A DNA stretch of 64,000 nt from Labrys miyagiensis (GCF_030160835.1 NZ_BSPC01000048.1:157846-221845), one strand, 5' to 3'; positions 19,126 to 28,418 are shown, counted from the first letter of the stretch. A program made the numbers and translations. The notes: a model not told the origin generated them from the letters alone.

Positions 19126-20754
19126 TTGCCCCAATCATCAGCCCTCAAGGAACTCTTTCCCCGCGTGGAAGACATTCCAGCCGATTATCGTATTGGGGCG
19201 CAGATCCATCAGGACAGTGTGCTGGTGAACGGCGAACTCCTCCCCTGGAGGGGCGAACGCCAGAAGGTTATCTCGCCTATCCAGTTACGACGCGATGACG
19301 GCACGCTGGAGGCGCTTGAACTCGGCAGCATTCCCAGGGGCGGCGTCGAGGAAGCCGATGCGGCGCTTGCCGCGGCCGTCAAGGCCTATGACAGCGGCCG
19401 CGGCGCCTGGCCCACCATGAAGGTGGCCGACCGCATCGCCTGCATGCAGGACTTCACCCGGCAGATGGTGGCCAAGCGCAGCGAGATCGTGCGCCTGATC
19501 ATGTGGGAGATCGCCAAGAGCCTGCCCGATGCCGAGAAGGAGTTCGACCGCACCGTCGACTATATGCGCGCCACCATGGAGGCCCTGCGCACGCTCGACA
19601 ACGACAATTCCCGCTTCCAGATCGTCGACGGTACCATCGGCCAGATCCGTCGCACGCCGCTTGGCGTGGTGCTCTGCATGGGCCCCTACAACTATCCGCT
19701 GAACGAGACCTTCGCCACGCTGATCCCCGCGCTGATCATGGGCAACACCATGGTGTTCAAGCCGCCGCGCTTCGGCGTGCTGCTGTTTGAGCCGCTGCTG
19801 GAGGCCTTCCGCAGCGCCTTCCCGGCCGGCGTGATCAACATGGTCTATGGCAAGGGCTCGGAGGTGGTGCCGCATCTGCTCGAATCCGGCCACGTCAACG
19901 CGCTCACGTTGATCGGCTCCAGCAAGGTCGCCGACCATCTCAAGAAGATGCATCCCAAGACCAACCGACTGCGCGCCATTCTCGGCCTCGACGCCAAGAA
20001 TGCGGCGATCGTGCTTGCCGATGCGGATCTGGAACTGGCGGTGAAGGAATGCCTGCTCGGCGCGCTTTCCTTCAACGGCCAGCGCTGCACAGCGTTGAAG
20101 ATGCTAATCGTGCACAGCTCCATCGTCGACCGCTTTCTGGAACGGTTCTCCGAGGAACTGGCCAAGCTCAAGATCGGCATGCCCTGGGAGAAGGGCGTCG
20201 CCATCACGCCGCTGCCGGACAGGGCGAAGACCGACTACATGATCGAATGCGTCGAGGACGCCAAGGCCAAGGGCGCCAGGGTCGTCAATGCCGGCGGCGG
20301 TGAAGACTACGCCACGTTGTTCCGGCCGGCGGTGGTCTATCCGGTGAGGGAAGGCATGAAGCTCTACCGCGAGGAGCAGTTCGGGCCGATCGTGCCGGTG
20401 ATGCCTTTCGACGATATCGAGACGGCGCTTGATTACGTCATCACGTCCGATCATGGCCAGCAGGTCAGCATCTTCTCCTCCAGCGCCGATGATATCGCCA
20501 CCCTGGTCGACCCGCTGGTCAACCAGGTCTGCCGCGTGAACATCAACTGCCAGTGCCAGCGCGGTCCGGATGTCTTCCCCTTCACCGGCCGCAAGGATTC
20601 GGCGGAAGGCACGCTCTCGGTCACCGATGCCCTGCGCTCCTTCTCGATCCGCTCGATGATTGCCGCCAAGCAGACGGAGCCGAGCAAGAAGCTGCTCGAC
20701 GAGATCACGCGCAGCCACAAGTCGAAGTTCATCCACACGGATTATATCTTCTGA
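19126..20754 (+). CDS. gapN: NADP-dependent non-phosphorylating glyceraldehyde-3-phosphate dehydrogenase-like (ALDH family)
   Basis: A 542-residue aldehyde dehydrogenase that by family would oxidise glyceraldehyde-3-phosphate directly to 3-phosphoglycerate, making NADPH. The catalytic Cys321 lies in FNGQRCTALK, the GapN-type signature, and the oxyanion Asn region is MGPYNYPLNE. The general-base motif, usually ELGGK, reads GLDAK here (about 287-291), so the standard catalytic Glu appears absent. The start is TTG at 19126, seven bases after AAGGAGA. It stands alone between folE and hisI and ends at a strong hairpin. Confidence 0.88.
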   Translation: MPQSSALKELFPRVEDIPADYRIGAQIHQDSVLVNGELLPWRGERQKVISPIQLRRDDGTLEALELGSIPRGGVEEADAALAAAVKAYDSGRGAWPTMKVADRIACMQDFTRQMVAKRSEIVRLIMWEIAKSLPDAEKEFDRTVDYMRATMEALRTLDNDNSRFQIVDGTIGQIRRTPLGVVLCMGPYNYPLNETFATLIPALIMGNTMVFKPPRFGVLLFEPLLEAFRSAFPAGVINMVYGKGSEVVPHLLESGHVNALTLIGSSKVADHLKKMHPKTNRLRAILGLDAKNAAIVLADADLELAVKECLLGALSFNGQRCTALKMLIVHSSIVDRFLERFSEELAKLKIGMPWEKGVAITPLPDRAKTDYMIECVEDAKAKGARVVNAGGGEDYATLFRPAVVYPVREGMKLYREEQFGPIVPVMPFDDIETALDYVITSDHGQQVSIFSSSADDIATLVDPLVNQVCRVNINCQCQRGPDVFPFTGRKDSAEGTLSVTDALRSFSIRSMIAAKQTEPSKKLLDEITRSHKSKFIHTDYIF

Positions 20755-20776
20755 GATAAAGATCGAGGCGCAGCGC

Positions 20777-20808
20777 AAAGCCTCCCCCAGCTTCGTGGGG
20801 GAGGCTTT
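20777..20808 (+). terminator. Strong hairpin after gapN (repeat family C)
   Basis: A perfect 12-base stem (AAAGCCTCCCCC 20777-20788 with GGGGGAGGCTTT 20797-20808) around an 8-base loop begins 22 bases after the gapN stop. The short T run fits termination in either direction. The same GCCTCCCCC...GGGGGAGG hairpin recurs at 52499-52522 and 52673-52691, so it is a dispersed repeat used as a terminator. Confidence 0.75.
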
Positions 20809-20843
20809 CGCGTCGCGCCTTTTGAATTTATGCGAGTTCTCCC

Positions 20844-21251
20844 ATGCCTCATTTCCCGTCACCCGGCGACAAGGCCTCCCTGGAGGAAGGCCTTCTCTTC
20901 ACGCCGAAGTTCGATCGCGATGGCCTGATCACCGTGGTCGCCATCGGCGCCGAGAAGGGCGAGGTGCTGATGGTCGCGCATATGAACGAGGAATCGCTCG
21001 CCCGGACGCTGGAGACCGGTGAGGCCTGGTACTGGTCGCGGTCCCGCCAGAGCCTGTGGCGCAAGGGCGAGACCTCGGGCCAGCTCCAGCACGTGGTGGA
21101 GATGCGCACCGATTGCGACCAGGACGCCCTGGTCATCCGCGTCGAAGTCGGCGGCGACGGCGGCTGCTGCCACACCGGCAGGCACTCCTGCTTCTATCGC
21201 GTGGTGAAGGGCGACAACGGCGGACCGGCGCGGCTGGAGAAGACGCACTGA
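20844..21251 (+). CDS. hisI: Phosphoribosyl-AMP cyclohydrolase
   Basis: Third step of histidine synthesis: opens the adenine ring of phosphoribosyl-AMP. 135 residues, with [39 protein letters not shown], and the metal-binding [11 protein letters not shown] plus [14 protein letters not shown]. It is the stand-alone HisI type without the HisE domain, as usual in alphaproteobacteria. It lies 90 bases after gapN, behind the family C hairpin, and 34 bases before the next gene. Confidence 0.97.
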   Translation: MPHFPSPGDKASLEEGLLFTPKFDRDGLITVVAIGAEKGEVLMVAHMNEESLARTLETGEAWYWSRSRQSLWRKGETSGQLQHVVEMRTDCDQDALVIRVEVGGDGGCCHTGRHSCFYRVVKGDNGGPARLEKTH

Positions 21252-21285
21252 CTTCAAGTCGGTCATTCAACAGGAAGTAACAGCG

Positions 21286-22161
21286 ATGCAGATCGGATTT
21301 GCCGGCCTCGGAAATATGGGCTTTGCCATGGCGGCCAACCTCGTCAAGGCGGGGCATGAGGTGCTGGCCTGGAACCGGTCGAAGGAGCCGGTCGCGCGGC
21401 TCGTCGCCCTCGGGGCGAAGGAAGCGGCGACACCGGCCGAGGCGGCGCAGGCCGGAATTTTCGTCACCATGCTGGCGGACGATGCTTCGACGCGCTCGAT
21501 CCTGGAGGAGGGCGGAGCGCTGGCCGCCCTGAAGCCCGGCGCCGTCCATGTCTGCATGGCGACGGTTTCGGTGGCGTTCGCCCAGGAGATGGCCGGGCGG
21601 CATGCCGAGAAAGGTGTCGGCTACATCGCCGCGCCGGTGCTTGGGCGCGTGAATGTCGCCGAAGCCGGGCAGCTCAACATCCTGGCGGCCGGTGAGGACG
21701 CCTTGCTCGATCGGGTCCAGCCTGTCTTCGACGTCATGGGCCAGAAGACCTGGCGTTTCGGAGCCGAGCCCGAGCGAGCCAATGCGGTGAAGCTTGCCTC
21801 CAACTTCATGCTCGTCAGCGCCATCGAGACCATGGCCGAGGCTTCCGCCATGGTGGCCGGGCACGGCGTCGCCGTGGCGGATTTCCTGGCGATGGCCACC
21901 TCAACTGCGTTCGCTGCGCCGGTCTACAAGATCTATGGCGAGGCTATCGTGCAACAGCGTTTCGAGCCGGCCGGCTTCAAGCTGTCGCTCGCCCTGAAGG
22001 ACATCCGCCTCGCGCTTGAAGCGGCGGAACTCGCCCGGGCGCCGATGCCTTTCGCGAGCACGCTGAAGGACAATCTCCTGGACGGCGTCGCCCATGGCGA
22101 GGGCCATCTCGACCTCGCGGCCCTGTCAAAGGTCGCGGCGCGGCGGGCCGGGAAGGGTTAG
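21286..22161 (+). CDS. NAD(P)-dependent beta-hydroxyacid dehydrogenase (3-hydroxyisobutyrate dehydrogenase family)
   Basis: 291 residues. The N-terminal Rossmann motif is GFAGLGNMGFAMAANLVKAG; the second half begins with the catalytic-lysine helix NAVKLASNFMLVSAIETMAEA. Proteins of this group reduce or oxidise small 3-hydroxy acids such as 3-hydroxyisobutyrate, tartronate semialdehyde or gamma-hydroxybutyrate; the substrate is not decidable here. It follows hisI by 34 bases with AGGAAG before the ATG, so they may share a transcript. Confidence 0.9.
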   Translation: MQIGFAGLGNMGFAMAANLVKAGHEVLAWNRSKEPVARLVALGAKEAATPAEAAQAGIFVTMLADDASTRSILEEGGALAALKPGAVHVCMATVSVAFAQEMAGRHAEKGVGYIAAPVLGRVNVAEAGQLNILAAGEDALLDRVQPVFDVMGQKTWRFGAEPERANAVKLASNFMLVSAIETMAEASAMVAGHGVAVADFLAMATSTAFAAPVYKIYGEAIVQQRFEPAGFKLSLALKDIRLALEAAELARAPMPFASTLKDNLLDGVAHGEGHLDLAALSKVAARRAGKG

Positions 22162-22206
22162 GCGGGAGCTATGACCGCCACTCTCGGCGAGGCCCCGCCG
22201 CTAGGT

Positions 22207-23514
22207 TCACACCCCGTCCGTCCTGCGCATGCTCAGCACCGCCAGGAAGCTCAGCACGGCGGCTGCGGTGATGTAGTAGCCGACATAGGAAAGGCCGCCG
22301 AAATCCTGCAGGCGCTTGGCGAGATAGGGCGCGAGCGAGGCGCCGAGGATGCCGCCGAGATTATAGGCGCTCGAGGCCCCGGTATAGCGCACGCGGGTGG
22401 GGAACAGCGCCGGCAGGAGGGCGCCGAGCGGAGCGAAGGTGAAGCCCATCAGTCCCAGCGAGACGGAGAGATAGACCAGGGTATCGAAAATGCTGCCGCT
22501 GCCAAGCAGGACAGGCAGGGCGAAGCCCGACAGGGCGGCCAGGGCGCTGGCGACGAGCAGGACCGGGCGTGCACCAAACCTGTCCGACAGGAAGGCCGAG
22601 ATTGGCGTCGCGATCGCCATGAACACCACGGCGATGCAAAGCAGGCCGAGGAAGTCCGTGCTGGGGATATGCAGCGTCGCCACACCGTAGCCCAATGCAA
22701 ACACCGTCGAGATGTAGAATAGGGCATAGCAGACCACGATCGAGAACGAGCCCTGGATCAATGGCAGCCAGTGCTCGCGGAGCACTTCGAGTAAGGGCAC
22801 CTCGACCCGCTCGTTGCGGGCCATCGCGGCCTTGAATTCCGGCGTTTCGCTGATCGAGATGCGCAGATAGAGCCCGATCGCCACCAGCACGGCGCTGAGC
22901 AGGAAGGGAATCCGCCAGCCCCAGGCCTTGAAAGCATCCTCGCTGAGGGACAGCAAGAGGAGCAGGAACAGGCCGTTGGCGAGAAAGAAGCCGATCGGCG
23001 GCCCGAGCTGCGGGAACATGCCGAACCAGGAGCGCTTGCCCTTCGGTGCATTCTCGGTGGCGAGCAGCGCCGCGCCGCCCCATTCGCCGCCAAGGCCGAT
23101 GCCCTGGCCGAAGCGCAGCAGGCAGAGCAGGATCGGTGCCAGCACCCCCGCCGCTTCATAGGTCGGCAGGGCACCGATCAGCGTGGTCGACAGGCCCATC
23201 ACCAGCATGGAGGCGACGAGGGTGGACTTGCGGCCGATGCGGTCACCGAAATGGCCGAACAGGATCGAGCCGATCGGGCGTGCGATGAAGGCAATGCCAA
23301 AGGTCAGGAAGGCATTCAGCGTCTGTACGCCCGGATCGGAGGCAGGGAAAAAGGTCTTCCCGATCACCAGCGCGGCCGCCGTGCCGTAAATATAGAAATC
23401 GTAGAATTCGATGGTCGTGCCGATGAGGCTCGCCAGCACGATGCGGCCAAGACCACCCCGCGTCTGCGGCACGCCGCTTGTCGAAGCGGGGCTGGCTCCA
23501 GCGTTCCCTGCCAT
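22207..23514 (-). CDS. MFS transporter, metabolite:H+ symporter family
   Basis: A 435-residue inner-membrane permease with 12 predicted helices. MHS-type signatures include TTIEFYDFYIYGTAAALV in helix 1, the loop HFGDRIGRKSTL, GQGIGLGGEWGGAALLATEN and the C-terminal TRVRYTGASSAYNLGGILG. Relatives carry shikimate, proline/betaine, citrate or alpha-ketoglutarate. The substrate is unknown. It is convergent with the dehydrogenase at 21286-22161. Confidence 0.92.
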   Translation of the reverse strand: MAGNAGASPASTSGVPQTRGGLGRIVLASLIGTTIEFYDFYIYGTAAALVIGKTFFPASDPGVQTLNAFLTFGIAFIARPIGSILFGHFGDRIGRKSTLVASMLVMGLSTTLIGALPTYEAAGVLAPILLCLLRFGQGIGLGGEWGGAALLATENAPKGKRSWFGMFPQLGPPIGFFLANGLFLLLLLSLSEDAFKAWGWRIPFLLSAVLVAIGLYLRISISETPEFKAAMARNERVEVPLLEVLREHWLPLIQGSFSIVVCYALFYISTVFALGYGVATLHIPSTDFLGLLCIAVVFMAIATPISAFLSDRFGARPVLLVASALAALSGFALPVLLGSGSIFDTLVYLSVSLGLMGFTFAPLGALLPALFPTRVRYTGASSAYNLGGILGASLAPYLAKRLQDFGGLSYVGYYITAAAVLSFLAVLSMRRTDGV

Positions 23515-23609
23515 TGTGTTTTTCCGTCTATGATTTGTGAAATATTCTTGCTGTTCTTGATTCGGCGCAGATGTCGCAAGAATAGCGTTACTGCCTTCAG
23601 GCAGGAAAA

Positions 23610-23768
23610 GTGAAACGGCAATTGATCGTGATCGATGCCGCGCCGATCTTCATCGGGCTTGTGCTTGCCCAGGTCTCCCCCGGCCCGACCATGATGGCGG
23701 TGGCTTCGGCCTTCCTTGGTTCAACTCTACCCCTTGGGCTTACCGCACATCTTGCAGGACGAGATTGA
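23610..23768 (+). pseudogene. Remnant of a LysE/RhtB-family exporter (N-terminal fragment)
   Basis: From a GTG at 23610 the frame reads IFIGLVLAQVSPGPTMMAVA, the first helix and SPGP signature of LysE-type amino-acid exporters. After FLGS the similarity stops and the frame ends at 23768. The rest of the roughly 200-residue protein is absent. Similarity to the family ends abruptly at about 23723, which looks like a deletion junction rather than decay. The following 280 bases contain nothing recognisable. Confidence 0.7.
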
Positions 23769-24054
23769 CGGAACGCGTTGGACGAGGAGCCAGACCTGAT
23801 CGCAGGGCACGGTGCGATAATCCGCAGTTTGCAACAGGAATTTGCAAAATGGTTTGATTTGGGCTGACGCAACCTGCCGAGTGCGTAAGAATGGGTTTCC
23901 GCGACCCGCTCTTTGCCCTTATGCGGCTGCCCGCGGCATGCCGAATAGCCCGGGCTATATTACTTGCTCTGGCCTTAGGGCAGGGCCCGGGAGTAGGGAC
24001 CTGCCTTAAGGCGCGCGTCGGGAGAGGATGCGCGCGTCCTACTCAGGAAGCAGC

Positions 24055-24951
24055 ATGGATCGCGCCCAGAAAGCCGCCCTTGGCAGTGCCGGTATCGGCC
24101 TCATTGTCCTCGTGCTCAAGCTCGGGGCGTGGTGGGTCACGGGTTCGCTCGCCCTATATTCGGACGCGCTGGAAAGCATCATCAATGTCGTTGCCGCCGG
24201 CGCCGCCTTCATTGCGCTGCGGGTGGCGTCCAAGCCGGCCGATGGCGGCCATCCCTACGGGCATCACAAGGCCGAATATTTTTCCGCCGTGCTCGAAGGC
24301 GTGCTGATCGTCTTTGCGGCCATGATGATCCTGAAGGAGGCCTATGCCGGTATTCTCGCCCCCAAGCCCTTGGATACGCCGGCGCTCGGCCTTGCCGTGA
24401 ACGCCGTTGCCAGCGTGATCAATGGCGTCTGGGCCTGGCAACTGCTGAAGCGTGGCCGGGAGTGGCGTTCCCCGGCGCTGATCGCCGACGGCAACCATGT
24501 GATGACCGATGTCTGGACGTCCTGCGGCATCCTCGTCGGTGTCGCCCTGGTGGCGGTGACGGGCTGGCTGGTGCTCGATCCGATCCTGGCCGCTATCGTG
24601 GCGCTCAACATCCTCTGGTCGGGCTGGGTGATGATCCGCGAATCCGTTTCCAGCCTGATGGACGCCTCGGCCCCACCCGACGTGCTCGACAGGATCGCCA
24701 AGACCATCGCCAGCCACAGCGAGGGCGCGCAGGAAGCCCATGACGTGCGCACGCGCCAGGTCGGCAGCGTCACCTTCATCGACTTCCATCTCGTGGTGAA
24801 CGGCACGATGTCGGTGACTGAATCGCATGCCATTTGCGACCGCATCGAGGCTGCGCTACGCCAGGAGATCGAGGGCGCGCGTGTGACCATCCATGTCGAG
24901 CCTGAAGAGAAGGCCAAGCACAAGGGCGTGCCGGTGCTGCTGGCCTCCTGA
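24055..24951 (+). CDS. Cation diffusion facilitator (CDF) family metal transporter
   Basis: A 298-residue inner-membrane metal/proton antiporter. Helix 2 carries LYSDALESIINV, helix 5 carries ADGNHVMTDVWTS (the second half of the metal site), and a C-terminal cytoplasmic ferredoxin-like domain includes HDVRTRQVGSVTFIDFHLVV and VTIHVEP. Asp and His at these places suggest Zn2+/Fe2+-type specificity, but Co2+ or Mn2+ cannot be excluded. The start at 24055 has AGGAAG nearby; an in-frame start nine codons earlier is less likely. Confidence 0.93.
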   Translation: MDRAQKAALGSAGIGLIVLVLKLGAWWVTGSLALYSDALESIINVVAAGAAFIALRVASKPADGGHPYGHHKAEYFSAVLEGVLIVFAAMMILKEAYAGILAPKPLDTPALGLAVNAVASVINGVWAWQLLKRGREWRSPALIADGNHVMTDVWTSCGILVGVALVAVTGWLVLDPILAAIVALNILWSGWVMIRESVSSLMDASAPPDVLDRIAKTIASHSEGAQEAHDVRTRQVGSVTFIDFHLVVNGTMSVTESHAICDRIEAALRQEIEGARVTIHVEPEEKAKHKGVPVLLAS

Positions 24952-24999
24952 GCGAAAACTTATCAGAGTAGAATTTTGTTTCGGCGCCCCCTCAGGAAA

Positions 25000-25121
25000 C
25001 GTCGGCAAATTAGTGCTCTGTCATCCCCGGCGCGGCCTCTCTCGCTTCGCTCAAGAGCGCACTCACAAGCAAAGCTTGTGAGGATACGGCCGGGGATGAC
25101 AGCGGCCATTAATTGCCGACG
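25000..25121. repeat. Long inverted repeat, hairpin family F
   Basis: Perfect 13-base arms TGTCATCCCCGGC (25019-25031) and GCCGGGGATGACA (25089-25101) are enclosed by weaker outer arms around GTCGGCAA (25001) and TTGCCGAC (25113). The interior holds a smaller inverted repeat, CACAAGC-AAA-GCTTGTG. It lies between the convergent CDF and DUF2867 genes and could terminate both. Confidence 0.8.
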
Positions 25122-25191
25122 CGTCTTACGGTTTCCGCCGATTTTGGCAAATAGCAAGACGCTCCCGCTGATTACTCGAAACTCTTCGGCC

Positions 25192-25668
25192 TCAGGCCTT
25201 CGCCAATTGCCGCAGCATGGTCTGGGCGATGAGCTTGTGAAAGGGCAGGATCGTTGCGAGATAGGCCCGGCCGAGCAGATTATGGGTGAGCACGACCGTA
25301 CTCAGTGTCACGTTCCGGCGCGCCGCAGGCGTTGAGACATCCACAACGATACGAAAATCCAGATGCTTGTCGTCAAAGCCGGCGACGACACGATCGGGTG
25401 TCTGGCTGATCACTGGAAAGATGCCGAGCATGCCGTGATTGGCCTGGTCGGGCGGGCCCTGCGTGTGCAGGCCGAACGGCGCGACCACCATATTGCGCAG
25501 CGTCAGGAGCATGTCGATCCATTGCGGGGAGCAGCCGATGACGCGCTCGGCGGCGCGGCGGGCATCAAGCGACGGATCGGCGACTTCGAGACGAAAGGCA
25601 TCGGCAAACTGCGCGCCGGGCAGCAGCCTTCTTATTTCAGCTTCGGGTTTGACGGCGTGGGTTCTCAT
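25192..25668 (-). CDS. DUF2867-family protein
   Basis: 158 residues. The family is recognised from LLPGAQFADAFRLEV, QWIDMLLTLRNMVVAPFGL, GIFPVISQTPDRVVAGFDDKHLDFRIVV and the C-terminal HNLLGRAYLATILPFHKLI. There is no signal peptide. The fold is probably START-like from the alternating strands and final long helix. The biochemical role is unknown. It is transcribed leftward, alone. Confidence 0.8.
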   Translation of the reverse strand: MRTHAVKPEAEIRRLLPGAQFADAFRLEVADPSLDARRAAERVIGCSPQWIDMLLTLRNMVVAPFGLHTQGPPDQANHGMLGIFPVISQTPDRVVAGFDDKHLDFRIVVDVSTPAARRNVTLSTVVLTHNLLGRAYLATILPFHKLIAQTMLRQLAKA

Positions 25669-25764
25669 GTTTCCCTGCCTTTCTTGCGAGGGAACTCTAC
25701 ACGATCCGCGACGCCACGGCAGGGTGGCAAACTGGCGCGCTTCACGACCTGCACGCCTTTTACT

Positions 25765-26691
25765 TCAGCGCGCCACCACCTCGACATCACCATCCTCGCC
25801 GGCCTTCACATCGAATTCGCGCGTATAGACGCGGCCCTCATGCCGGGCCACCACGGTGTAGTTGCCCTCGGCCAGGATCAGCGAGGGGAAGGCGCCGATG
25901 GATTCGCGGATGACGTCGCCGCCCGGCGTCAGCACGGACCAGGCCGTGTTGGCGATGGCCTCGCCTCCCGGCTGGCTCACCAGCTTCAGCGTCAGGCTCG
26001 CCGCCATCTGGTGGAAGGTCGCTTCGGTCAGCTTGCCAGCCGTAATCGAGATCTCGGCAGAGACGGCGGCGTTGGAATCGCCATAGGTGCATTCGACATA
26101 ATACCGGCCCTCGGGCAGGCGGATGATAGTGGTAGCCGAGACACCCTCGGCGATGAGGCGGCGCTCGCCTGTCGGCTGGATCAGCATGATGCGGGCGGTG
26201 AGCTGCGCCGCCGGTATCGGCTTGTCGAGTACGGAGGCTTCGACCTGCAGGCCGCCGGCCTTGATCACCAGCGTGTCCTCGAGAGCCTGCTTGGCGACCG
26301 TGATCTCCTTGGTGATGGCGGCGAGACCATAGGCCGCATGCACGACGTAACGGCCCGGCGGCAGCATGAATTTCGGGGTGGGATCATCGGACTCGGTCAC
26401 CTTCACCGCATCCGCGCCTGCCGCCTCGATGTGGAAGACGCGCCATTTGAGGCCGGAGGTGATCTGCCCGCCCTTGTCGGTGAAGGCCGCCGCGAGGGTC
26501 ACGCTGCGCAAGGTGGCCGGATCCACGGCCGGGGCAATCTGTGCCGGTGCGGTGTTGGGCGCGACAGAAGGGGGTGCGGGAGAAGGGCTCTGTGCCGGCG
26601 CCGGCGTCTCGGTCTGGGCGAGCGCTGGAAGCGACAGCGCCAGGAAGCAGGTACTCGCAACGAGGGCGCGGAAAGGGCGATCAAAAATCAT
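25765..26691 (-). CDS. Secreted repeat-strand protein of unknown function
   Basis: 308 residues. The signal peptide ends at PALAQTE, then a Pro/Ala-rich linker (about 25-50) and at least three beta-sandwich-like repeats, each with a form of LPPGRYVVHAAYG, LPEGRYYVECTYG or LAEGNYTVVARHEG followed by a K/T-rich strand. These are like PEGA or carboxypeptidase-regulatory folds found in cell-surface proteins. The start is ambiguous between ATG 26691 and GTG 26706; neither has a strong ribosome site. Probably periplasmic. Confidence 0.8.
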   Translation of the reverse strand: MIFDRPFRALVASTCFLALSLPALAQTETPAPAQSPSPAPPSVAPNTAPAQIAPAVDPATLRSVTLAAAFTDKGGQITSGLKWRVFHIEAAGADAVKVTESDDPTPKFMLPPGRYVVHAAYGLAAITKEITVAKQALEDTLVIKAGGLQVEASVLDKPIPAAQLTARIMLIQPTGERRLIAEGVSATTIIRLPEGRYYVECTYGDSNAAVSAEISITAGKLTEATFHQMAASLTLKLVSQPGGEAIANTAWSVLTPGGDVIRESIGAFPSLILAEGNYTVVARHEGRVYTREFDVKAGEDGDVEVVAR

Positions 26692-26866
26692 GGCGTCACG
26701 ATTCACGGAAAACCGGCAATTTCAAGCCCCTTCTTCAGAAGACCTGCTCGACCTTCGTTCCCATGCGAGCCGGTTCGTGATCGTATGGGTTGCCACCAAT
26801 GGTGTTCTCGTTCCTCAGGGCATGCCCCGAGATGGGCCGATAAGGCTCCTGGTTCCGGAGAAGACG

Positions 26867-27262
26867 ATGATCGAATTCATCAATACCCCGCAAGCTCGCG
26901 CCACCGGGCTGCCTTTCAGCCAGGCGGTTCGCGTCGGCGATATCCTTTATCTGTCGGGCGCTTTGGGAAACAAGCCCGGCGCGCTTGAACTCGTCAGCGG
27001 TGGCATGGAGGCGCAGGCACGCCAGACCATGGAGAACATCGGCCAGGTCCTGCGGGAGAACGGACTCGGCTTTGACGACGTCTTCAAATGCACGATCATG
27101 CTGGCCGACATGGCCAAATGGGCGGATTTCAACAAGGTCTATGTCCGCTATTTCAAGTCCGACCGCCTTCCCGCGCGCTCCGCCTTCGGGGCTAATGGCC
27201 TGGCCTTGGGGGCGGAGGTCGAGGTCGAATGCTGCGCCTATATGCCCAGGGCAGGGAACTGA
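26867..27262 (+). CDS. RidA family protein (reactive intermediate/imine deaminase)
   Basis: 131 residues of the YjgF/YER057c/UK114 trimeric fold, which hydrolyses reactive enamines/imines from PLP enzymes. It contains AVRVGDILYLSGALG, TMENIGQVLRENGLGFDDVFKCTIMLADM, and PARSAFGANGLALGAEVEVEC, with the conserved Arg in the position that binds substrate carboxylate. The start ATG 26867 has GGAG six bases upstream; the open frame running back to 26366 is out of the family. Active-site detail suggests a RidA-like rather than archetypal RidA member. Confidence 0.92.
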   Translation: MIEFINTPQARATGLPFSQAVRVGDILYLSGALGNKPGALELVSGGMEAQARQTMENIGQVLRENGLGFDDVFKCTIMLADMAKWADFNKVYVRYFKSDRLPARSAFGANGLALGAEVEVECCAYMPRAGN

Positions 27263-27392
27263 CCAGGCAAGGCAATCAGCCCGCGCGCTCTCGCGCCGCA
27301 TCCTGGGCCCGCTGGCTCCGTTCGGCGCGAGCACCGGCCAAGACGACTGGCAGCAGGCCTGGAAAGCGGCTTTCGATGTCCTCGCTGCGCCG

Positions 27393-27494
27393 AAGCGTTT
27401 TGCGATTTGCCTGCATCGGCAAGAATCGCAAAGACGCGTCGAAACAAAGAGTCAGAGCAAAGCGGCGTCTGCGCCTAAACGCGCTTTGCTCTAA
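27393..27494. repeat. Dispersed repeat family A (short-core form)
   Basis: Shares GCGTTTTGCGATTTG, AATCGCAAAGACGCGTCGAA and a GAGCAAAG...GCTTTGCTC inverted pair with 30381-30478 and 61884-61985. The two ends fold into separate small hairpins. It occupies the gap between ridA-like and nitroreductase genes. Confidence 0.8.
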
Positions 27495-27776
27495 GTGATC
27501 AGGCGCTGGGCTCCTGCCGCGCAGCTGGCCTTCCTGCTTGCCACGTTGCGGCGCCCGCTCGGGCAGGCTGCGATCGGCTATGCAGACTTGCGTTGGCAAA
27601 CCAGTGCTTCGCCTGCTTGGGGCCATGCCGGGGAGGAACCAGCGATGCCGAGTGTCGCACCCCGCTCCGAGGCAGGGAATGGGATCCCCGTCAGGTCTGT
27701 TCAAACTCCGCGCGACCCCTTATGTGATCGCCCATCGCCTGATGCAGGCATGGGATCTGGGCATAGGAATTTCGCG

Positions 27777-28346
27777 ATGGATGCCGTTACTCTCTTGAAG
27801 ACCCGCCGCTCGGTGCCGCCCGCCTTCCTGACGGAGCCCGGTCCCAATGCCCAGCAGCTGGAGACGCTGCTGACCATCGCCAGCCGCGTGCCGGATCACG
27901 GCAAGCTCGCACCCTGGCGCTTCGTGATCTACCAGGGCGCGGCGCGCGACAAGGCCAGCCAGATCGTCCTCGACACTTTCCTGGCCTCCTGCCCGGACGC
28001 CGACGAGGTCGCCCGCAAGAAGGAATCGAACCGTTTTTCGATGGCGCCGCTGGTGATCGGCGTGGTCTCCACCGCGGCCAACCATGTGAAGATTCCGCTG
28101 TGGGAGCAGGAGCTTTCCGCCGGCGCGGTCTGCGAGAATCTGGTCATCGCCGCGCACGCGCTCGGCTTCTCCTCGAGCTGGCTGACGGGCTGGATGGCTT
28201 ATGACGAGCGGGTGCTGCTGCGCCTCGGCATCGCCTCGCATGAGAAGCTGGCAGGCTTCGTCCATATCGGCACGGCCAAGGAAGCCATGCCGGATCGGCC
28301 GCGCCCGAGCCTGGCCGAGATCATAACCTATTACGGCCAAAACTGA
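27777..28346 (+). CDS. Nitroreductase family protein (YdjA type)
   Basis: A 189-residue FMN-dependent oxidoreductase, normally a homodimer. TRRSVPPAF at the N-terminus binds the FMN phosphate, and ASRVPDHGKLAPWRFVIYQG is the YdjA-type signature; GFSSSWLTGWMAYDE and FVHIGTAKEAMPDRPRP complete the fold. The physiological substrate of YdjA-type enzymes is unclear. The start at 27777 has AGGA eight bases upstream. Confidence 0.92.
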   Translation: MDAVTLLKTRRSVPPAFLTEPGPNAQQLETLLTIASRVPDHGKLAPWRFVIYQGAARDKASQIVLDTFLASCPDADEVARKKESNRFSMAPLVIGVVSTAANHVKIPLWEQELSAGAVCENLVIAAHALGFSSSWLTGWMAYDERVLLRLGIASHEKLAGFVHIGTAKEAMPDRPRPSLAEIITYYGQN

Positions 28347-28418
28347 GGTAATTTAATACCTTTATTATAAGTCTTTGTTTTGGAAGGGAAAATCAGGGCA
28401 TATTGCGAAAAACATGCA

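Noticed and set aside
26366-26866. N-terminal extension of the RidA-like protein
   Set aside because: The extension is the antisense of the secreted protein at 25765-26691 and is absent from the family; a GGAG site and conserved N-terminus support the ATG at 26867.
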